Positions 44,697 to 54,059 of a stretch of 64,000 nt of DNA are shown here, piece by piece. The DNA is from an uncultured Psychroserpens sp. (lineage in GTDB: Bacteria; Bacteroidota; Bacteroidia; Flavobacteriales; Flavobacteriaceae). Position 1 is the stretch's first letter. Each line of letters starts with the position of its first letter. The notes under the pieces are model-generated. The model had not been told where the DNA came from. It did not search any database and worked only from the letters and a program-made list of their open reading frames with translations. The translations under genes were made by a program, and so were the position numbers. The stretch is taken from NCBI RefSeq assembly GCF_947500255.1, contig NZ_CANMRL010000001.1:1-64000 (forward strand), given 5' to 3'.

Positions 44697-45209
44697 ATGA
44701 AAATCTTAAATATATTATTATTGACCCTGTCTTTGAGTTTCTTATGTTGTGAGAACAATGACATTATTCAAAATGACATTTTGGAAATTGATTGTAGTGA
44801 GTTTGACGAATATGCAAAAATCACTATTGATGAAGATACTGGAATTACATTCCCCACATCTATAACTTATTCTCAGTTTAATGAAAATATTGGAAAATTA
44901 ACTATGATATTTAATTCTGATGATGGTGCTACTCTTCTTATTTCAGGGAAAATCGATTTTAATCAACCAATCAATTCCTACGAGTATTTGTTCAGCAATA
45001 CAAATGATCAGAACGAGGATCTTGGTTTTTATTTTTCTAATTTAACTGTTTCACCAAATATTGATAATACATTAGTATTTAACGTAACAAATATTGGAGT
45101 TATAGACGAGTATATTGATATTAACTTCGCTGGAGAATATTATGATGCTACTTTTACTGATAGCTATAAAACCATTGTTGGATGTGTTCACGTCCTAAGA
45201 GATAATTAA
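44697..45209 (+). CDS. Small lipoprotein, paralogous to the C-terminal domain of the 45.5-kb lipoprotein
   Basis: The 170-residue protein has a lipoprotein signal (MKILNILLLTLSLSFLC, lipobox at LSFLC). The C-terminus, DEYIDINFAGEYYDATF and VGCVHVLRDN, closely matches the end of the next lipoprotein (NEYIDINFSGSYEDSLG, NGIIHVLRDN). It looks like a stand-alone copy of that terminal domain. The upstream regions are also similar, so gene and promoter were probably duplicated together. The ATG at 44697 was preferred over a TTG at 44688. The function is unknown. Confidence 0.72.
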   Translation: MKILNILLLTLSLSFLCCENNDIIQNDILEIDCSEFDEYAKITIDEDTGITFPTSITYSQFNENIGKLTMIFNSDDGATLLISGKIDFNQPINSYEYLFSNTNDQNEDLGFYFSNLTVSPNIDNTLVFNVTNIGVIDEYIDINFAGEYYDATFTDSYKTIVGCVHVLRDN

Positions 45210-45325
45210 AACTACTCTTCTGGAAAGGTTTTATCACTTTTTATATATCACTAGAAAATGGAACGTTTACAATGACAAAAATTAAAAACGAAGTGATTTA
45301 ATTAGATTTAGTTGTGAGACATCAC

Positions 45326-45352
45326 GCAACCTTTTTTAGCAACTATCATCTT
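45326..45352 (+). promoter_or_regulatory. Putative ECF-type promoter of the large lipoprotein gene
   Basis: GCAACC (45326-45331), 15 bases, then CATCTT (45347-45352). About 30 surrounding bases are nearly identical to the region at 44625-44654. It lies 105 bases upstream of the lipoprotein ATG. The 248-base gap 45210-45457 holds nothing else that I recognise. Confidence 0.5.
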
Positions 45353-45457
45353 ATTAGAAACTGTAGTCAATTTGATTACAAAATCAGAATCCAAAATCAA
45401 TCACGTAGGAATTTTTTAACCTTAACTGTTATAGTAACAACAACAAAACTTAACTCT

Positions 45458-47272
45458 ATGAAATTATTACAAATGCCCCGTAAATCTTTTTTACTTATTG
45501 TCTTGTGTATGTTTTTATGTTTGTCTTGTACAGATGACGACAACACAACTTCAAACCCTCAAAATCAAGGTCCAGATCCAACCACATTCTCTGAAAATTT
45601 CGGTGATGAAATCTCAAGAGACTTCTTAGGAACTATTGTTGACATCAATGGCAACCCTATTGAAAATGTTATGATTAGTATTGGTAGCTCTACAGCTATG
45701 ACTGATAGTAATGGTGTTTTCATTATTAACAATGCTACAGTCAACCAGCGCTTTGGCTATATTAAAGCAGAAAAAGCTGGTTATATTCATGCTTCAAGAG
45801 CTGTGGTTCCTAGTCAAGGCACCAACAAAGTACGTATTATGATGTTATCAGAAACAGTTGTTGGTACAACTGCTAGTGGTACTCAAGAAACTATTAACTT
45901 ACCTAATGGTGCTTCGGTAGCTTTAGAAGGTGATTATATAAAACCTGATGGTACTGCTTATGATGGAAGTGTTAACGTCATTATGCATCTTCTCGATCCA
46001 GTAGATGAAAATATGCAAGATCAAATGCCTGGTATGTTATATGCTGCCAACGCTCAAAATGAAGAGCGAATGCTTCAAACATTTGGAATGTTAGCAGTAG
46101 AATTACGTGGTGAAAATGGTGAAGATCTTAATCTTACGGAAGGGTCTACAGCTGAAATAAAAATACCACTCGATCCTAGCTTAATGACAAATGCACCTAG
46201 TTCTATTCCGCTTTGGTATTTTGATGAAGCCAATGGATATTGGATTGAAGAAGGTCAAGCTACTTTAGTTGGAAACACTTATGTTGGAACCGTATCTCAT
46301 TTCTCCTTTTGGAATTGTGATATCCCAGCAGAATATGTGGATTTTTGTGTCACTGTTTTTGATAGTGAGTCAAACCCTATAGCAAATACTCAAGTGACTT
46401 TGACAAGTTCAAATTATGGGACAACTTCTGGTTATACCAATGAAAATGGTGAAACTTGCGGTGTAATACCAAGTGGTGAAACCTTAGAAATTAATGTTTA
46501 TAGCTATGACATATGTGGACAAAGCCCAATATATTCTGAGACTATTGGTCCATTTGTAGTAGACTCTGCTATAAGCATAACGATACTTGATGGTCCTGAA
46601 ACTATTTCTGAAACAGTTACAGGTATATTTAACGATTGTAGTGGAAATCCTGTTACAGATGGTTACATACTAATGAATTATGGTGGTCAGGTTTTCACAG
46701 ATGTTGTTGAAGACGGAAACTTTGAATTCAATCTTATAAGATGTGAATCTAATAATACATTTAGTATAAAAGGAAGTGACTATGTGAATTTACAAGTTAC
46801 TGATAGTATTAGTTATACATTTACTACACCAGTAACTAACATAGGAACCATATCAGCTTGTAATACAGTTACCGAATTTGTTCAATATACCATTGATGAT
46901 AATGAAACCGAAGTTTTCATTGACGGTTTTGAGGTATTATTTGCCGAATACAATCCTAATTATGATGCACCTACACTTGCTATCTTTGGAAGTGGTGAGA
47001 ATTGTTTCTATTTACAAGGCGTTCTTAATGGTGATCCTTATATTGGTACATATGATTATTATGAATGGAACGGTATAATTGGAGGAGATACTGGCTTTAA
47101 TATTTCTGAATGCAATGACATCTCATCCAATAACAATAATATCATTTTCAATTTCACCACCTTAGGTGACACAAACGAGTATATTGACATTAATTTTAGT
47201 GGTAGTTATGAAGATTCTTTAGGGGTGATGCATACCATAAATGGTATTATTCATGTCTTAAGAGACAATTAA
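45458..47272 (+). CDS. Large surface lipoprotein with carboxypeptidase-like regulatory domain
   Basis: The 604-residue lipoprotein has lipobox MFLCLSC (Cys near residue 24) followed by TDDDNTT. A carboxypeptidase-D-like regulatory domain lies at about 50-110 (FLGTIVDINGNPIENVMISI, DSNGVFIINN). A central conserved domain follows (NLPNGASVALEGDYI, MPGMLYAANAQNEERMLQTF, PLWYFDEANGYWIEEG). Several Cys-containing beta-sandwich repeats and a terminal YIDINFSGSY domain complete it. It is paralogous to the 606-residue lipoprotein at 48345. Acidic residues after the lipid Cys suggest surface export in Bacteroidota. The start at 45458 was chosen for the signal peptide. No enzyme motif is seen. Confidence 0.83.
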   Translation: MKLLQMPRKSFLLIVLCMFLCLSCTDDDNTTSNPQNQGPDPTTFSENFGDEISRDFLGTIVDINGNPIENVMISIGSSTAMTDSNGVFIINNATVNQRFGYIKAEKAGYIHASRAVVPSQGTNKVRIMMLSETVVGTTASGTQETINLPNGASVALEGDYIKPDGTAYDGSVNVIMHLLDPVDENMQDQMPGMLYAANAQNEERMLQTFGMLAVELRGENGEDLNLTEGSTAEIKIPLDPSLMTNAPSSIPLWYFDEANGYWIEEGQATLVGNTYVGTVSHFSFWNCDIPAEYVDFCVTVFDSESNPIANTQVTLTSSNYGTTSGYTNENGETCGVIPSGETLEINVYSYDICGQSPIYSETIGPFVVDSAISITILDGPETISETVTGIFNDCSGNPVTDGYILMNYGGQVFTDVVEDGNFEFNLIRCESNNTFSIKGSDYVNLQVTDSISYTFTTPVTNIGTISACNTVTEFVQYTIDDNETEVFIDGFEVLFAEYNPNYDAPTLAIFGSGENCFYLQGVLNGDPYIGTYDYYEWNGIIGGDTGFNISECNDISSNNNNIIFNFTTLGDTNEYIDINFSGSYEDSLGVMHTINGIIHVLRDN

Positions 47273-47292
47273 ACGTGCTCTATTTTATATAC

Positions 47293-47325
47293 AAAAAAAG
47301 CCATCTCTATTGAGATGGCTTTTTT
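47293..47325. terminator. Bidirectional intrinsic terminator
   Basis: AAAAAGCCATCTC and GAGATGGCTTTTTT form a perfect stem around a TATT loop with A and T runs on both sides. It separates the large lipoprotein gene from the convergent GLPGLI gene. Confidence 0.92.
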
Positions 47326-47349
47326 ATGTTAGTTATTTATACAGGTCAA

Positions 47350-48195
47350 TTATCCTCGACTACGTCCCATACGATTATCTCTAAACTCTTTCATCTTCGC
47401 AACAATCGTTTCTTGATATTCCATTTTCGTGGTTTCTTTGCCTTTATCTGGAGCTTCAATCTCTACTTTCTCTTCTGGATTAATCACTAATTTAGAACAT
47501 AGCATCGTTGTATCTCCTGCACTCACTTCTAAAATTAATCCTGGTAATCCCCAATATTCAGATGGACCATGACCTACTGGAATCTGAGGTGAATACCATG
47601 CTTCTACTTCTGTCATAGGAATCTCCTCTTCCTTCTCTTCTTTATCTGTTGCTTTGCCTGTTTCGACATTTGCATTATTTCTTCTCAATTTATCCCATGA
47701 GAATGCATACCATGTTAGTTCGTCTGTGGGAATGGACGCTGTTGCTTTAAAGCACGTATAGTTTCCTATTTGTTTTGTTTCAGTACCCATAACCCATTCT
47801 ATCTTTTGTAATTTATCTTTAACCAAAAAGCGTTTCCCGTAAAATTCTTGGTCTTGAATCTGTGTGTTGGTTTTTACATTTTTATATTGATCTCCTGCTG
47901 CAAAGTTTTTGCCCCAAGAATCTGTTGCACCAGACATAGCATCAAGCTTATCGCCTTCTTTAAATATAGACTCTTCTTTGTTAAACGTAAGCGTGTATGT
48001 TTTTTCAAGTCTGTTTTTTAGACGTGCCATGACTTGCTTTTTCTGAGCTTCACTTAGTCGTTTTCCCCAATTCCCTAAATCCATAGTTGATTTAGAAATG
48101 TATGTTGCTTGTCCTTGAAAATCTTGAGCATTAAGGTTTAATGTCATGAGTAAACCAAATACCAGAATACTTAGTTTTGTGGTTAGTGTTTTCAT
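47350..48195 (-). CDS. GLPGLI family protein
   Basis: The 281-residue exported protein has a signal peptide (LSILVFGLLMTLNLNAQ). The family motif is GLPGLILEVSAGDTTMLCSK; AWYSPQIPVGHGPSEYWGLP precedes it. It starts with the FQGQATYISKST strand shared by the other two GLPGLI proteins of the window. The function of the family is unknown; it is periplasmic or outer-membrane associated. A 17-bp motif and a TATATTTG box upstream are shared with the GLPGLI gene at 53130-54032. Confidence 0.88.
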   Translation of the reverse strand: MKTLTTKLSILVFGLLMTLNLNAQDFQGQATYISKSTMDLGNWGKRLSEAQKKQVMARLKNRLEKTYTLTFNKEESIFKEGDKLDAMSGATDSWGKNFAAGDQYKNVKTNTQIQDQEFYGKRFLVKDKLQKIEWVMGTETKQIGNYTCFKATASIPTDELTWYAFSWDKLRRNNANVETGKATDKEEKEEEIPMTEVEAWYSPQIPVGHGPSEYWGLPGLILEVSAGDTTMLCSKLVINPEEKVEIEAPDKGKETTKMEYQETIVAKMKEFRDNRMGRSRG

Positions 48196-48225
48196 AATTA
48201 TGTTTGATTAGTCTTGTGTGTCTAA

Positions 48226-48276
48226 CAAATATAAAAAATAGTTAAACAAAACTAATATCTTTATCATAACATTAAC
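48226..48276 (-). promoter_or_regulatory. Promoter of GLPGLI gene with shared upstream motif
   Basis: On the minus strand a TATATTTG box (48233-48226) lies 26 bases from the motif written on the plus strand as TTTATCATAACATTAAC (48260-48276). The GLPGLI gene at 54032 has the same motif (one mismatch) with exactly the same 26-base spacing. Confidence 0.5.
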
Positions 48277-48344
48277 ACTACGCATTTTAGTCATATTTGT
48301 TTATATTGCTTGTAAGTACATTCAAACAAATAACTTGAACATCT

Positions 48345-50165
48345 ATGAGTACAAAGCGAATTATTTACTTTTTTTCAATTTTGTTGCTTGTTTTTTCCTG
48401 CTCTGAAGACGATAATGAACGTAATCAACAAAACGGAAATTCTAATCCGATACTAACTCATGATGCTACTTCTTTTGTTCAAAATTTGGGTAATGACGTC
48501 TCTAGAGACTTTATTGGAACGGTTACAGATATTAATAAAAACCCAATAGCAGATGCCAGAATAAGAATTGGTAATGGCTATGCATTAACAGATATCAATG
48601 GCACTTTTATTATCAATAATGCTGTTGTTAAAAGCAGACTTGCACATATCAAAGCTGAAAAGATCGGTTATATTAATACATCTAGGTCATTAGTTCCGAG
48701 TACTGGCACGAATAGGGTTCGTATCATAATGTTAACTGAAACTATTACTGCTACTACTACCAGTGGAGTTCAAGAAACCATTAGCTTACCAAATGGTGCT
48801 TCAGTAGATTTAAAAGGGCAGTATGTTAAAGCCACAGGTACAGCATACACTGGAGATGTTAGTGTTATTATGCATTTTCTAGACCCAACTGATGAGAGCA
48901 TGCCTGACCAGATGCCTGGTATGCTTTATGCAGCGAATGGACAGAATGAAGAACGAATGCTTCAGACCTTTGGAATGTTAGCTGTAGAATTACGTTCTGA
49001 ATTTGGTCAAGAACTGAATTTAGCTCGCGGCTCTACAGCAAAAATAACTATACCATTAGACCCTAGTTTATTATCTAATGCTCCAAACACAATTCCGTTA
49101 TGGTACTTTGATGAAGATAATGGTTATTGGGTAGAAGATGGTGAAGCCACTTTAGTTGCTAATACTTATGTTGGAACGGTTAGGCATTTTTCCTTTTGGA
49201 ACTGCGACCTTCCTGCAGAAACAGTTTCATTTTGTGCAACATTCACCGACGTTGATAATACCCCTATAGACAATCTCAAAGTTGAGATTACAAGTTCAAA
49301 TTTTGGTACAACTGTTGGTTTTACAAACGAAAGCGGCGAGGTTTGTGGATATGCTCCTAGTGATGAAACATTAGACATAAATGCGTCTACTAACGATCCT
49401 TGTATCACGACGTCTATCTACTCAAGTACTATTGGTCCGTTTACATCAGATAGTTCATTAGACATTCAACTTACAGATTTTATGTCTACCGATCTCATAG
49501 TTGAAACAGTTACAGGAAATTTTGTTACTTGCGATAATAGTCCTGTCACAAATGGTTATGTTAAAATCATATATGGGACTCAAGAGCTCTATCATTCTGT
49601 AACGGATGGTAGCTTCGAGTTTAACCTTTTAAGATGTGTTGAAACAACATCGTTTGAATTGGAAGCCGTGGACTATGAAAATTTAAATATGTTCAATTCA
49701 CAAATTGTTTCATTTACGACGCCGTTAACTGATGTTGGTATCATACAAGCCTGCGCTGTGCTGAACTCTGAGTATATACAGTATACTTCAGCCTCGGGTA
49801 ATCTCAATACGCTTTCTGTGACCTCAGCTGGAATTAATGGTAGCGGAACTTTAGGAATTAGCTATATGAATCCGCTTACTTTTGGCGGACCTTCATTTGA
49901 TTTAAGAATCAACAATTATACGACACCAGGTGATTATATTGGAGCTATGGGCGTAGGTGATTTTACTAGTAACATCCCTTTTGCTACAATTGTAATGTTA
50001 CCCTATGACCAATTTGAGGGTACTGTAACCGTTATTTCTGCTGGTGAATTGCTTGGTGAATTTATAACAATCTCGTTTTCTGGAACTATGTCTAGCTCTT
50101 TTGCATCTGATCAAATTGAAGCATTCCCTATCTCTGGTCAGATACAAGCGATAAGAGATTACTAA
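48345..50165 (+). CDS. Large surface lipoprotein, paralogue of the 45.5-kb lipoprotein
   Basis: The 606-residue lipoprotein has lipobox LLVFSC (Cys near residue 19) followed by SEDDNERN. A regulatory beta-sandwich lies at about 45-110 (FIGTVTDINKNPIADARIRI). The same central domain follows (MPGMLYAANGQNEERMLQTF, PLWYFDEDNGYWVEDGEATL), then Cys-rich sandwich repeats. The C-terminal ~130 residues differ from the paralogue (TTPGDYIGAMGVGDF). The N-terminal two-thirds align closely, which points to duplication followed by exchange of the tail. The GCAACC-N15-CATCTT element of its paralogues is absent upstream. Confidence 0.83.
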   Translation: MSTKRIIYFFSILLLVFSCSEDDNERNQQNGNSNPILTHDATSFVQNLGNDVSRDFIGTVTDINKNPIADARIRIGNGYALTDINGTFIINNAVVKSRLAHIKAEKIGYINTSRSLVPSTGTNRVRIIMLTETITATTTSGVQETISLPNGASVDLKGQYVKATGTAYTGDVSVIMHFLDPTDESMPDQMPGMLYAANGQNEERMLQTFGMLAVELRSEFGQELNLARGSTAKITIPLDPSLLSNAPNTIPLWYFDEDNGYWVEDGEATLVANTYVGTVRHFSFWNCDLPAETVSFCATFTDVDNTPIDNLKVEITSSNFGTTVGFTNESGEVCGYAPSDETLDINASTNDPCITTSIYSSTIGPFTSDSSLDIQLTDFMSTDLIVETVTGNFVTCDNSPVTNGYVKIIYGTQELYHSVTDGSFEFNLLRCVETTSFELEAVDYENLNMFNSQIVSFTTPLTDVGIIQACAVLNSEYIQYTSASGNLNTLSVTSAGINGSGTLGISYMNPLTFGGPSFDLRINNYTTPGDYIGAMGVGDFTSNIPFATIVMLPYDQFEGTVTVISAGELLGEFITISFSGTMSSSFASDQIEAFPISGQIQAIRDY

Positions 50166-50192
50166 TCACAACAATTTATTCAATAAATAAAA

Positions 50193-50218
50193 AAAGCCCT
50201 CTATAAATAGAAGGCTTT
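50193..50218. terminator. Terminator hairpin between convergent genes
   Basis: AAAGCC...TCTAT pairs with ATAGA...GGCTTT, with one mismatch and a tight loop. The longer A run on its left gives a good T run for minus-strand transcripts. It could also serve the plus-strand lipoprotein gene that ends at 50165. Confidence 0.65.
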
Positions 50219-50223
50219 AATAT

Positions 50224-50306
50224 GCGTTAAGGATTGAGGCTTTGTTGAAGCTCCTCGAAGAGAGCGACTGCTGAAAGCCTGACTTTTGCCCAAGCAAAAG
50301 TAACGC
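50224..50306. ncRNA. Structured multibranch intergenic element
   Basis: Nested pairings were read directly. GCGTTA (50224-50229) with TAACGC (50301-50306) closes the element. AGGCTTT (50237-50243) with AAAGCCT (50274-50280) encloses a GCT-C-CTC/GAG-AGC hairpin (50250-50265). ACTTTTGC (50282-50289) with GCAAAAGT (50294-50301) forms an 8-bp hairpin with a CCAA loop. There is no open frame. I recall similar sequences between genes in other flavobacteria. It lies at the 3' end of the barrel gene (stop 50312), before the shared terminator. Confidence 0.5.
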
Positions 50307-50311
50307 CCAAT

Positions 50312-53062
50312 TTATAAAGTATAAATCACTCTAAAGGTTACAAATCTTGGCTGAATAAAGGTTTCTGAATTAAATACAGAAATATTCCCAGCACTATTAT
50401 TTACTCTTGAGTCGATATCTAATAAGTTAGAAGCTTTTATTTCATATTCCCATTTAGCATCTCTATCTTTTCTATACGCTAAACTCGCATCCCAAGTTTG
50501 AAATGATTGCGAAGGTCTCACACCATCATCTTGATTGGTGTAGGTGAAATCTGTTCTAAAGGTTACAGAATTCCAGATGTAAGCATCAACTTCAATTGAT
50601 GGCGAATTCGTCACAAATCGTGTAGATGTTGTTCCTTGATCGTTATCACTAACAGCGTATGTATATCTTAAACGCACATTGGGTGCTTCTCTAAAATTAG
50701 TACGTAACTCTGGTGAATATGATTGAGTAAAACTTTCACTTACCGTACGTATATCTTGAACAAATTGGTTACGCTTTGAGTATGAAAAACGTACACCTAA
50801 TCGCGCTCTAATCTTTTTAAATGTACGCTCTACTCGACCAAATAGACTAGCAGATTCGTCGGCAAAACTAGAATTGAAAAATGAACTCGTTCTAATCACA
50901 TTATCAAAATTAGTTGAACTTCTAATCTGATCAATATTCTTGCTGTAATTAGCAAATGCAAATACATTGGTATAGTTGAATAAGTTAAAACTAAAGTATC
51001 TTAAATTTAAATTATGAGATAAAGAGTTTTGTAATTCTGGATTACCATAATTGATACTATTGAAGCTATTTAAAACTAGACCTTCGGCCAAACTAGTTAC
51101 ATCTGTAAAAGAGTTACTCATATTATAACGGAAGGTTAAGGTTTCACTCTTTTTAAACTGTATGAGTGTTTCAAATTCTGGTAACACTCTAAAGAAATTA
51201 TCTTTATACTCTGTACCAAACTGTGTGTTTTTATTACCGTAAGCATGTAGTGAGAATCCTGGTGTAATGGTAAATTTTCCTGTTTTTACTCGGTATCTAA
51301 ATCCTAAATACACATCACTAAAGTTGTATTCGGTATCATTTTCATTTCTCAATAAATTCCCATCTTCATCTGTTAATGAAGCTACAGGGTCAAAGAATGA
51401 ACCATCATCTAAAAACTGAAAGATATTAGAGTTGAACTTTTGGTTACTTAAAATGGTTCCTAAAGTCAAATTAATATTACTCTTGTTATTCAAAATATAA
51501 TAGTAATCTACTTTAGCATCTAATTGATTGGATTTGATGCGCCTGTTTTGATTAAGGTTATATCCAAATTGATCTCGATCAAACCCTAAGCCTAGAGCGG
51601 TATTATCAAAAGCATCTTGATCTTGAGGAGGATCGTCGTTATTTGTTGGATCATTCACTAATAGCGCATTATAAAATGGATCTTCATCACTAATTAAATG
51701 TTGTGCTTCTAAGGCGAAGATATTTTTCTCGTCTAGTGTATAGTAATAGTTAAGGTTTTGATTAATACTAAACGGTGTCACTTCTTCAAACTGATCTGTA
51801 TTGCCAATCACTGAAGAAAATTGATTTTGACGTTCAGTATCTTTAGATAATCGTCCTAAAAGATCATAATCTAATTGGTTATTGAAATTAGGCTTGTAAG
51901 ATGCACTTAACTTAGCAAGTGCCTGATTAGAAGCCTCGCGTCCTGTTTCTACAGTTTCTTCATCAGGAATTCCTAAATCTGAATCAATATAGCGAACAAA
52001 GCTCTCTTCACGCGTTCTTAAACGGCTACTATTGTAGATTACAAATCCGCTAAGATCTAAGGCTTTATTTGGAGAGTAACTAAAGTTACCTGCACCGAGT
52101 TTAGTATCTATGGCTTGAGCATTACCTAAATTGGTCAAGCCTCCCAATCCATTATTTCCAAGATTAATATTTGTTCCGCTACTTTGACTCGGACGTCTAA
52201 AACCGCCACCAAAGTTTCGAATATCTCTATTCGTTAAAGCCACTTCTCCTATATTATTCATATCACCAATAACATTGATGCTGTACTTTGGACTGTAATA
52301 AAAGAGTTTTGGTTGTACAAGAAATAAGTCTTTATCAGGAGCCTTACCTGCGCCTGCCGTAACATCTCCAAACCAGAAGTTTTCCTTTCCTTCTTTTAGT
52401 TTGATATTTATGGCGACATTATCTTGATTGTTCTGTACACCTCTTAACTGACCAACTTCGGAATAGTTACGTAATACTTGAATTTTATCCACGGCATTTG
52501 ACGGAATGTTTTTTGTAGCCAATTTAGAATCGCCATCAAAAAAATCTTTCCCGTTCACCATTAATTTATTGACCACTTTACCTTCAACTTCAATTTGGCC
52601 ATCATCATTAATCTCTACACCAGGTAATTTTTTGAGAACATCTTCAAGTTTACGCTCAGAGCCATCTTTAAAGGAGTCGGCATTATAAACCAACGTATCA
52701 CCTTTAATAGTTACAGGCATTTCGTATGTTAACTCTACAGCATCAAGTGCATTGTCATTTTGAAGTGTATAATTTTTTGTGATGTTAGTTTCTTTGGTAG
52801 TAATCTCTTCAGATAGGGTTTTCATACCAATGTAACTCACTTGAACAGTATACGTGGTGTTTTTGTCAAGATCTAGCTTAAAACGTCCTTTATCATTTGT
52901 AATTGCATATGATGCCATGGCTTTTGTTTCCTTATTAATGGCAATAACATTGGCAAGTTCTAAAGGTGCCCCGATACTGTCTTTGACAACACCTTGTACT
53001 GTAATTTGAGCACTAGTAATGCTCGTCACGAGCAGTAACGCAAGTATGAATATATTTCTCAT
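50312..53062 (-). CDS. TonB-receptor-like outer-membrane beta-barrel protein
   Basis: The 916-residue protein has a signal peptide (LALLLVTSITSAQ). An N-terminal carboxypeptidase-like regulatory domain lies at about 20-100 (QGVVKDSIGAPLELANVIAI), a plug-like domain at about 115-225 (LEDVLKKLPGVEINDDGQIE, VDKIQVLRNYSEVG), and a long beta-barrel ending FIQPRFVTFRVIYTL. No SusD partner is present, so it is not a standard SusCD pair. It follows a GLPGLI gene by 67 bases on the same strand. That pairing suggests the two work together in the outer membrane. The substrate is unknown. Confidence 0.85.
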   Translation of the reverse strand: MRNIFILALLLVTSITSAQITVQGVVKDSIGAPLELANVIAINKETKAMASYAITNDKGRFKLDLDKNTTYTVQVSYIGMKTLSEEITTKETNITKNYTLQNDNALDAVELTYEMPVTIKGDTLVYNADSFKDGSERKLEDVLKKLPGVEINDDGQIEVEGKVVNKLMVNGKDFFDGDSKLATKNIPSNAVDKIQVLRNYSEVGQLRGVQNNQDNVAINIKLKEGKENFWFGDVTAGAGKAPDKDLFLVQPKLFYYSPKYSINVIGDMNNIGEVALTNRDIRNFGGGFRRPSQSSGTNINLGNNGLGGLTNLGNAQAIDTKLGAGNFSYSPNKALDLSGFVIYNSSRLRTREESFVRYIDSDLGIPDEETVETGREASNQALAKLSASYKPNFNNQLDYDLLGRLSKDTERQNQFSSVIGNTDQFEEVTPFSINQNLNYYYTLDEKNIFALEAQHLISDEDPFYNALLVNDPTNNDDPPQDQDAFDNTALGLGFDRDQFGYNLNQNRRIKSNQLDAKVDYYYILNNKSNINLTLGTILSNQKFNSNIFQFLDDGSFFDPVASLTDEDGNLLRNENDTEYNFSDVYLGFRYRVKTGKFTITPGFSLHAYGNKNTQFGTEYKDNFFRVLPEFETLIQFKKSETLTFRYNMSNSFTDVTSLAEGLVLNSFNSINYGNPELQNSLSHNLNLRYFSFNLFNYTNVFAFANYSKNIDQIRSSTNFDNVIRTSSFFNSSFADESASLFGRVERTFKKIRARLGVRFSYSKRNQFVQDIRTVSESFTQSYSPELRTNFREAPNVRLRYTYAVSDNDQGTTSTRFVTNSPSIEVDAYIWNSVTFRTDFTYTNQDDGVRPSQSFQTWDASLAYRKDRDAKWEYEIKASNLLDIDSRVNNSAGNISVFNSETFIQPRFVTFRVIYTL

Positions 53063-53129
53063 TTGATTGGATTTTGTTTCTATATGTTTTCCAAAATGGA
53101 GAACCGAAACCTTATTTTTTGATTACTTA

Positions 53130-54032
53130 TTAATTTCTACGACCTCTATTTCTACCACCATACATCTGGCGCATTTCTTCAATCTTGTCTTTCATTATTT
53201 TATTGTATTCTTCACGAGTCACAACATCTCCTTTTTCAGGTTTTTCGATGAGTTCTTTTTCTTTAGGATTCATGACTATTTTAGTACATAGCATAACCGT
53301 TCTATCTGCATTAACCTCAAGTATCAAACCTGGCAATCCATGATATTCTCCTGGACCTGAACTCACAGGGATTTGAGGCGTGTACCAAGCCGTAACAACT
53401 ACAAATTTTGGCACTTCGAGTTCATCAAAAGGATCATCAGAATCTGTTTTAGTTGTATCAGCAGTTTCTTTACCTTCTTTCTTCTCATTATCTTTCTTCT
53501 GATCTCCTCCTCTATTTCGTCGGCGCATACTCATAAAATCCATCTCATCAACAGGCTTTGTTGTTGTGGCTTTAAAGCATGTATACTGACCTATTTGCTT
53601 TGTTTCGTTTTCAAGTTTCCATTCTAATTTTGGTAGCGAATCTCTTACTAAGAATGATTTACCAAAGAATTCCTGTTCTTGAAGAATGACATCTTCTTTT
53701 ATGTTTTTGTACTGAGGACCTCCAGTAAAACTACTCATCATACCTCTCCATCGACCTCCTCCTGATCCTGGAGCATCAAGTTTTTCTTCTTCCTTATAGG
53801 TTGATTCGCTTCGATTGAAATTAAGCACATATGTTTTTTCCAACATACTTTTCATTCGTTCTGCAACCATCTTTTTTTGCTGTTCACTCATTTGACCGCC
53901 ACCCCAATTACTCATGTCAACTGTGGTTTTGGTTTGATAGATAGCTTGACCCTGGAAGTCTTGCGCGTTTACATTTAGTGCTGGTATTAGTAGTAATAGT
54001 ACAATACTGAGCTTTGAAATTAGTCTTTTCAT
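53130..54032 (-). CDS. GLPGLI family protein
   Basis: The 300-residue exported protein has a signal peptide (LSIVLLLLIPALNVNAQ). AWYTPQIPVSSGPGEYHGLP and GLILEVNADRTVMLCTKIVM carry the family motif. A charged insert (RRRNRGGDQKKDNEKKEG) lies in the middle, and the C-terminus is Arg-rich (GGRNRGRRN). The start at 54032 gives the signal peptide; the longer frame to 54116 runs into promoter elements. It is upstream of, and probably cotranscribed with, the TonB-receptor-like barrel gene. Its promoter matches that of the GLPGLI gene at 47350. Confidence 0.87.
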   Translation of the reverse strand: MKRLISKLSIVLLLLIPALNVNAQDFQGQAIYQTKTTVDMSNWGGGQMSEQQKKMVAERMKSMLEKTYVLNFNRSESTYKEEEKLDAPGSGGGRWRGMMSSFTGGPQYKNIKEDVILQEQEFFGKSFLVRDSLPKLEWKLENETKQIGQYTCFKATTTKPVDEMDFMSMRRRNRGGDQKKDNEKKEGKETADTTKTDSDDPFDELEVPKFVVVTAWYTPQIPVSSGPGEYHGLPGLILEVNADRTVMLCTKIVMNPKEKELIEKPEKGDVVTREEYNKIMKDKIEEMRQMYGGRNRGRRN

Positions 54033-54059
54033 AATAGAGTTACAATTACTCTTGTTCAA

